A stretch of 8,474 nucleotides of DNA from Chitinophagaceae bacterium (GTDB taxonomy: Bacteria > Bacteroidota > Bacteroidia > Chitinophagales > Chitinophagaceae), in NCBI GenBank assembly GCA_023251285.1, contig JAHEZB010000059.1:1-8474 (forward strand), read 5' to 3'. The position numbers and the translations under genes were made by a program. Shown here in pieces: positions 6,308 to 8,474 of this stretch (the first letter of the stretch is position 1; each line of letters starts with the position of its first letter). A model generated the notes under the pieces. That model saw only the letters and a list, made by a program, of their open reading frames with translations, did not search any database and had not been told where the DNA came from.

Positions 6308-8474
6308 TTAAACTATCACCGTATCTTTTGAAATATTTTCGTTTCGGAAAACTACGGTTCCATCAAATACATCTACCAACACCGGTTTAGTTTTATCAAT
6401 TGTACCACTCAATAACTTTTTACTTAATTGATTCACGATTTGTTTCTGGATCAATCTTTTTAAAGGCCTTGCACCAAACTGCGGATCAAAACCATTCTCA
6501 GCAAGATAATCGAGTGCATAATCTGTAAATTCAAGCAGCACACCACTTTTAGCCAGTTGTTCTTTCAAATCGTTCAGTTGAATTCTTATAATTTCTTTGA
6601 TGTCTTTTAACATCAATGGCTGGAACATGATCACTTCATCTATCCTGTTCAAAAACTCCGGACGAATGGTTTGCTTCAACAGATCCATCACTTCACGTTT
6701 TGTATTCTCTACAACTTCTTCTTTATTCCCTTCATTTACATTTTCAAAATTTGCCTGGATGATCTGGCTTCCCATATTGCTGGTCATGATGATAATGGTG
6801 TTTTTGAAATTCACCACACGGCCTTTATTATCGGTCAACCTGCCATCATCCAAAACCTGCAATAAAATATTAAAAACATCCGGATGCGCTTTTTCAATTT
6901 CGTCCAATAAAATCACACTGTATGGCTTCCGTCGAACGGCTTCCGTTAACTGGCCACCTTCTTCATATCCCACGTATCCCGGAGGCGCTCCTACAAGCCG
7001 GCTTACAGAATGTTTTTCCTGGTATTCGCTCATGTCAATGCGCGTCATCATGCTGTCGTCATCAAATAAATATTCGGCCAATGCTTTTGCCAGTTCTGTT
7101 TTACCCACGCCGGTTGTACCAAGAAAAATAAAAGAACCAATTGGCTTGCGCGGATCGTGCAAACCAGCACTGCTTCTGCGAACCGCATCAGCAACCGCTT
7201 CTATGGCCTCATCCTGCCCGACCACTCTTTTGTGCAATTCATCTTCAAGGTTTAGTAATTTATCTTTTTCACTTTGCAACATTTTATTTACAGGAATACC
7301 AGTTGCTTTTGCTACACTTTCTGCGATATCTTCTGCATCTACTTCTTCTTTTAATAACCTTTTTTCATTGATTTCTTCAAGTTCAACGGTATGCTCGGCA
7401 ATTAATTTTTCCTGGTTTTGCAGTTTGCCGTAACGGATTTCTGCCACTTTTCCATAATCACCTTCACGCTCGGCCTTTTCCGCAGCCATTTTCAAGTTTT
7501 CCATTTCGGCTTTTGCGTTCTGCACTTTTTCTACCAATTCTTTTTCCTGTTGCCATTTGGCTTTGAAGGTATCACGCTGCACAGAAAGGTTTGATATTTC
7601 AGTGTTCAGCTCTTTCAGTTTTCCTTCGTCTTTTTCTCTTTTTATTGCCTCTCTTTCTATCTCCAATTGACGGATTTGCCTTTCCAGGTTGTCCAGTTCT
7701 TCAGGCATCGAATTCATTTCAAGCCTAAGCTTGGCCGCGCTTTCATCGATCAGGTCAATTGCTTTATCGGGCAAAAAACGATCAGTAATGTAGCGATTTG
7801 ATAATTCTACTGCAGCAATAATTGCTTCATCTTTTATGCGCACGTGGTGATGCGTTTCGTAGCGGTCTTTCAATCCCCTCAAAATTGAAATCGCGTCTTC
7901 TACACTCGGTTCATTCACCATTACTCTTTGAAATCTTCTTTCAAGCGCTTTATCTTTTTCAAAGAATTTCTGGTATTCATTTAACGTGGTGGCACCAATT
8001 GCTCTTAGTTCGCCACGAGCGAGTGCAGGCTTCAAAATATTGGCAGCATCCATAGCTCCTTCACCACCGCCAGCGCCGACCAAAGTATGTATTTCGTCAA
8101 TGAATAAAATGATTTCTCCATCACTTTCGCCTACTTCTTTTATCACTGATTTTAATCGTTCTTCAAACTCACCTTTATATTTTGCACCCGCTATTAGAAG
8201 TCCCATATCCAGTGCATAAATTATTTTAGATTTTAAATTTTCAGGTACATCGCCACTAATAATGCGAATAGCCAAACCCTCTACAATTGCGGTTTTACCG
8301 GTACCAGGCTCGCCGACAAGGATTGGATTATTTTTAGTTCTTCTTGATAAAATATGCAACGTTCTCCTGATTTCTTCATCGCGGCCTATAACAGGATCGA
8401 GCTTGTTACTTCTCGCCAGTTCGTTCAAATTTTTCGCATATTTATTCAATGCATTGAATTGCGTTTCAGAAGTT
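6308..8474 (-). CDS. clpB: ATP-dependent disaggregase ClpB, 5' end beyond the window
   Basis: ClpB is a hexameric AAA+ chaperone that threads aggregated proteins through its pore, working with DnaK in the cytosol. The window holds 721 codons, open to the edge; the missing part is about 145 residues, mainly the N domain. In visible-residue numbering, counted from the first full codon (8473-8471), NBD1 has Walker A GEPGTGKT (54-61), pore loop [14 protein letters not shown] (95-108), Walker B ILFIDE (122-127) and the arginine-finger region RRF (179-181). A long coiled-coil middle domain at about 250-390 separates ClpB from ClpA and ClpX. NBD2 has Walker A GTTGVGKT (452-459), pore loop GYVGYEEGG (499-507), Walker [12 protein letters not shown] (520-530) and sensor 2 GARPLKR (667-673). 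No IGF/L-type ClpP-binding loop is seen, so a disaggregase rather than a protease partner is expected. The TTG at 8449 codes an internal leucine, not the start. The gene converges on the Spy-like gene, each with its own terminator. Its promoter is outside the window. Confidence 0.97.
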   Translation of the reverse strand, partial: TSETQFNALNKYAKNLNELARSNKLDPVIGRDEEIRRTLHILSRRTKNNPILVGEPGTGKTAIVEGLAIRIISGDVPENLKSKIIYALDMGLLIAGAKYKGEFEERLKSVIKEVGESDGEIILFIDEIHTLVGAGGGEGAMDAANILKPALARGELRAIGATTLNEYQKFFEKDKALERRFQRVMVNEPSVEDAISILRGLKDRYETHHHVRIKDEAIIAAVELSNRYITDRFLPDKAIDLIDESAAKLRLEMNSMPEELDNLERQIRQLEIEREAIKREKDEGKLKELNTEISNLSVQRDTFKAKWQQEKELVEKVQNAKAEMENLKMAAEKAEREGDYGKVAEIRYGKLQNQEKLIAEHTVELEEINEKRLLKEEVDAEDIAESVAKATGIPVNKMLQSEKDKLLNLEDELHKRVVGQDEAIEAVADAVRRSSAGLHDPRKPIGSFIFLGTTGVGKTELAKALAEYLFDDDSMMTRIDMSEYQEKHSVSRLVGAPPGYVGYEEGGQLTEAVRRKPYSVILLDEIEKAHPDVFNILLQVLDDGRLTDNKGRVVNFKNTIIIMTSNMGSQIIQANFENVNEGNKEEVVENTKREVMDLLKQTIRPEFLNRIDEVIMFQPLMLKDIKEIIRIQLNDLKEQLAKSGVLLEFTDYALDYLAENGFDPQFGARPLKRLIQKQIVNQLSKKLLSGTIDKTKPVLVDVFDGTVVFRNENISKDTVIV

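Noticed and set aside
6597..7433. Long plus-strand open frame of 278 codons opposite clpB
   Set aside because: It lies wholly antisense to a well-supported clpB, has a Ser-rich composition typical of the complement of an acidic/basic AAA+ coding frame, and shows no recognisable family.
8447..8449. TTG at 8449 as the clpB start codon, or as the internal start of a short ClpB isoform
   Set aside because: The frame continues upstream to the edge with plausible ClpB linker residues (TSETQFNA). E. coli has an internal start in about this place, but nothing here, such as a ribosome-binding site, supports one.
1..8474. Search for CRISPR arrays, insertion sequences, phage or defence genes, tRNA or rRNA genes
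   Set aside because: No direct-repeat array with spacers, transposase, recombinase, toxin-antitoxin pair or structured RNA gene was seen. The gene content is ordinary chromosomal.

Overview
The window is an AT-rich chromosomal segment from a member of the Bacteroidota, most likely a Chitinophagaceae-like lineage. The signs are low GC intergenic DNA, leaders without a clear Shine-Dalgarno sequence, a type III (GlnN) glutamine synthetase, a ClpB with the GTTGVGKT second Walker A loop that I associate with this phylum, and an LTxxQ-type Spy-like protein. The taxonomic call rests on recalled protein families, not on a marker gene.

Layout: positions 1-1739 hold two tandem minus-strand genes of the LD-carboxypeptidase (peptidase S66) family. 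The upstream one (768-1739) has an N-terminal export signal, and the downstream one (1-674, cut by the window edge) has none. The 93-bp gap between them carries a small array of 7-bp repeats. A 279-bp divergent intergenic region (1740-2018) separates them from a plus-strand gene for a GNAT-fold protein (2019-3182), which resembles the YghO/BcerS-like group. It is followed by a plus-strand type III glutamine synthetase (3351-5543) and a short exported Spy/CpxP-like protein (5637-6053). A strong intrinsic terminator (6085-6116) closes that plus-strand block. A second terminator (6250-6284) closes the convergent minus-strand clpB, which runs off the right edge (6308-8474).

The genes cover separate housekeeping tasks: cell-wall peptide trimming or recycling (S66 pair), an acyl-transfer reaction of unknown substrate (GNAT protein), ammonia assimilation (GlnN), envelope protein protection (Spy-like) and cytosolic disaggregation (ClpB). 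Apart from the S66 pair, nothing shows that neighbours act together. I see no RNA gene, insertion sequence, CRISPR array, phage gene or defence cassette, and no evidence of a new multi-gene system.

The points most worth a second look are an apparent in-frame loss of about 15 residues in the exported S66 protein, the heptamer array with inverted arms between the S66 genes, the possible ceramide-synthase-like relationship of the GNAT protein, and the perfect dyad just before the Spy-like gene.
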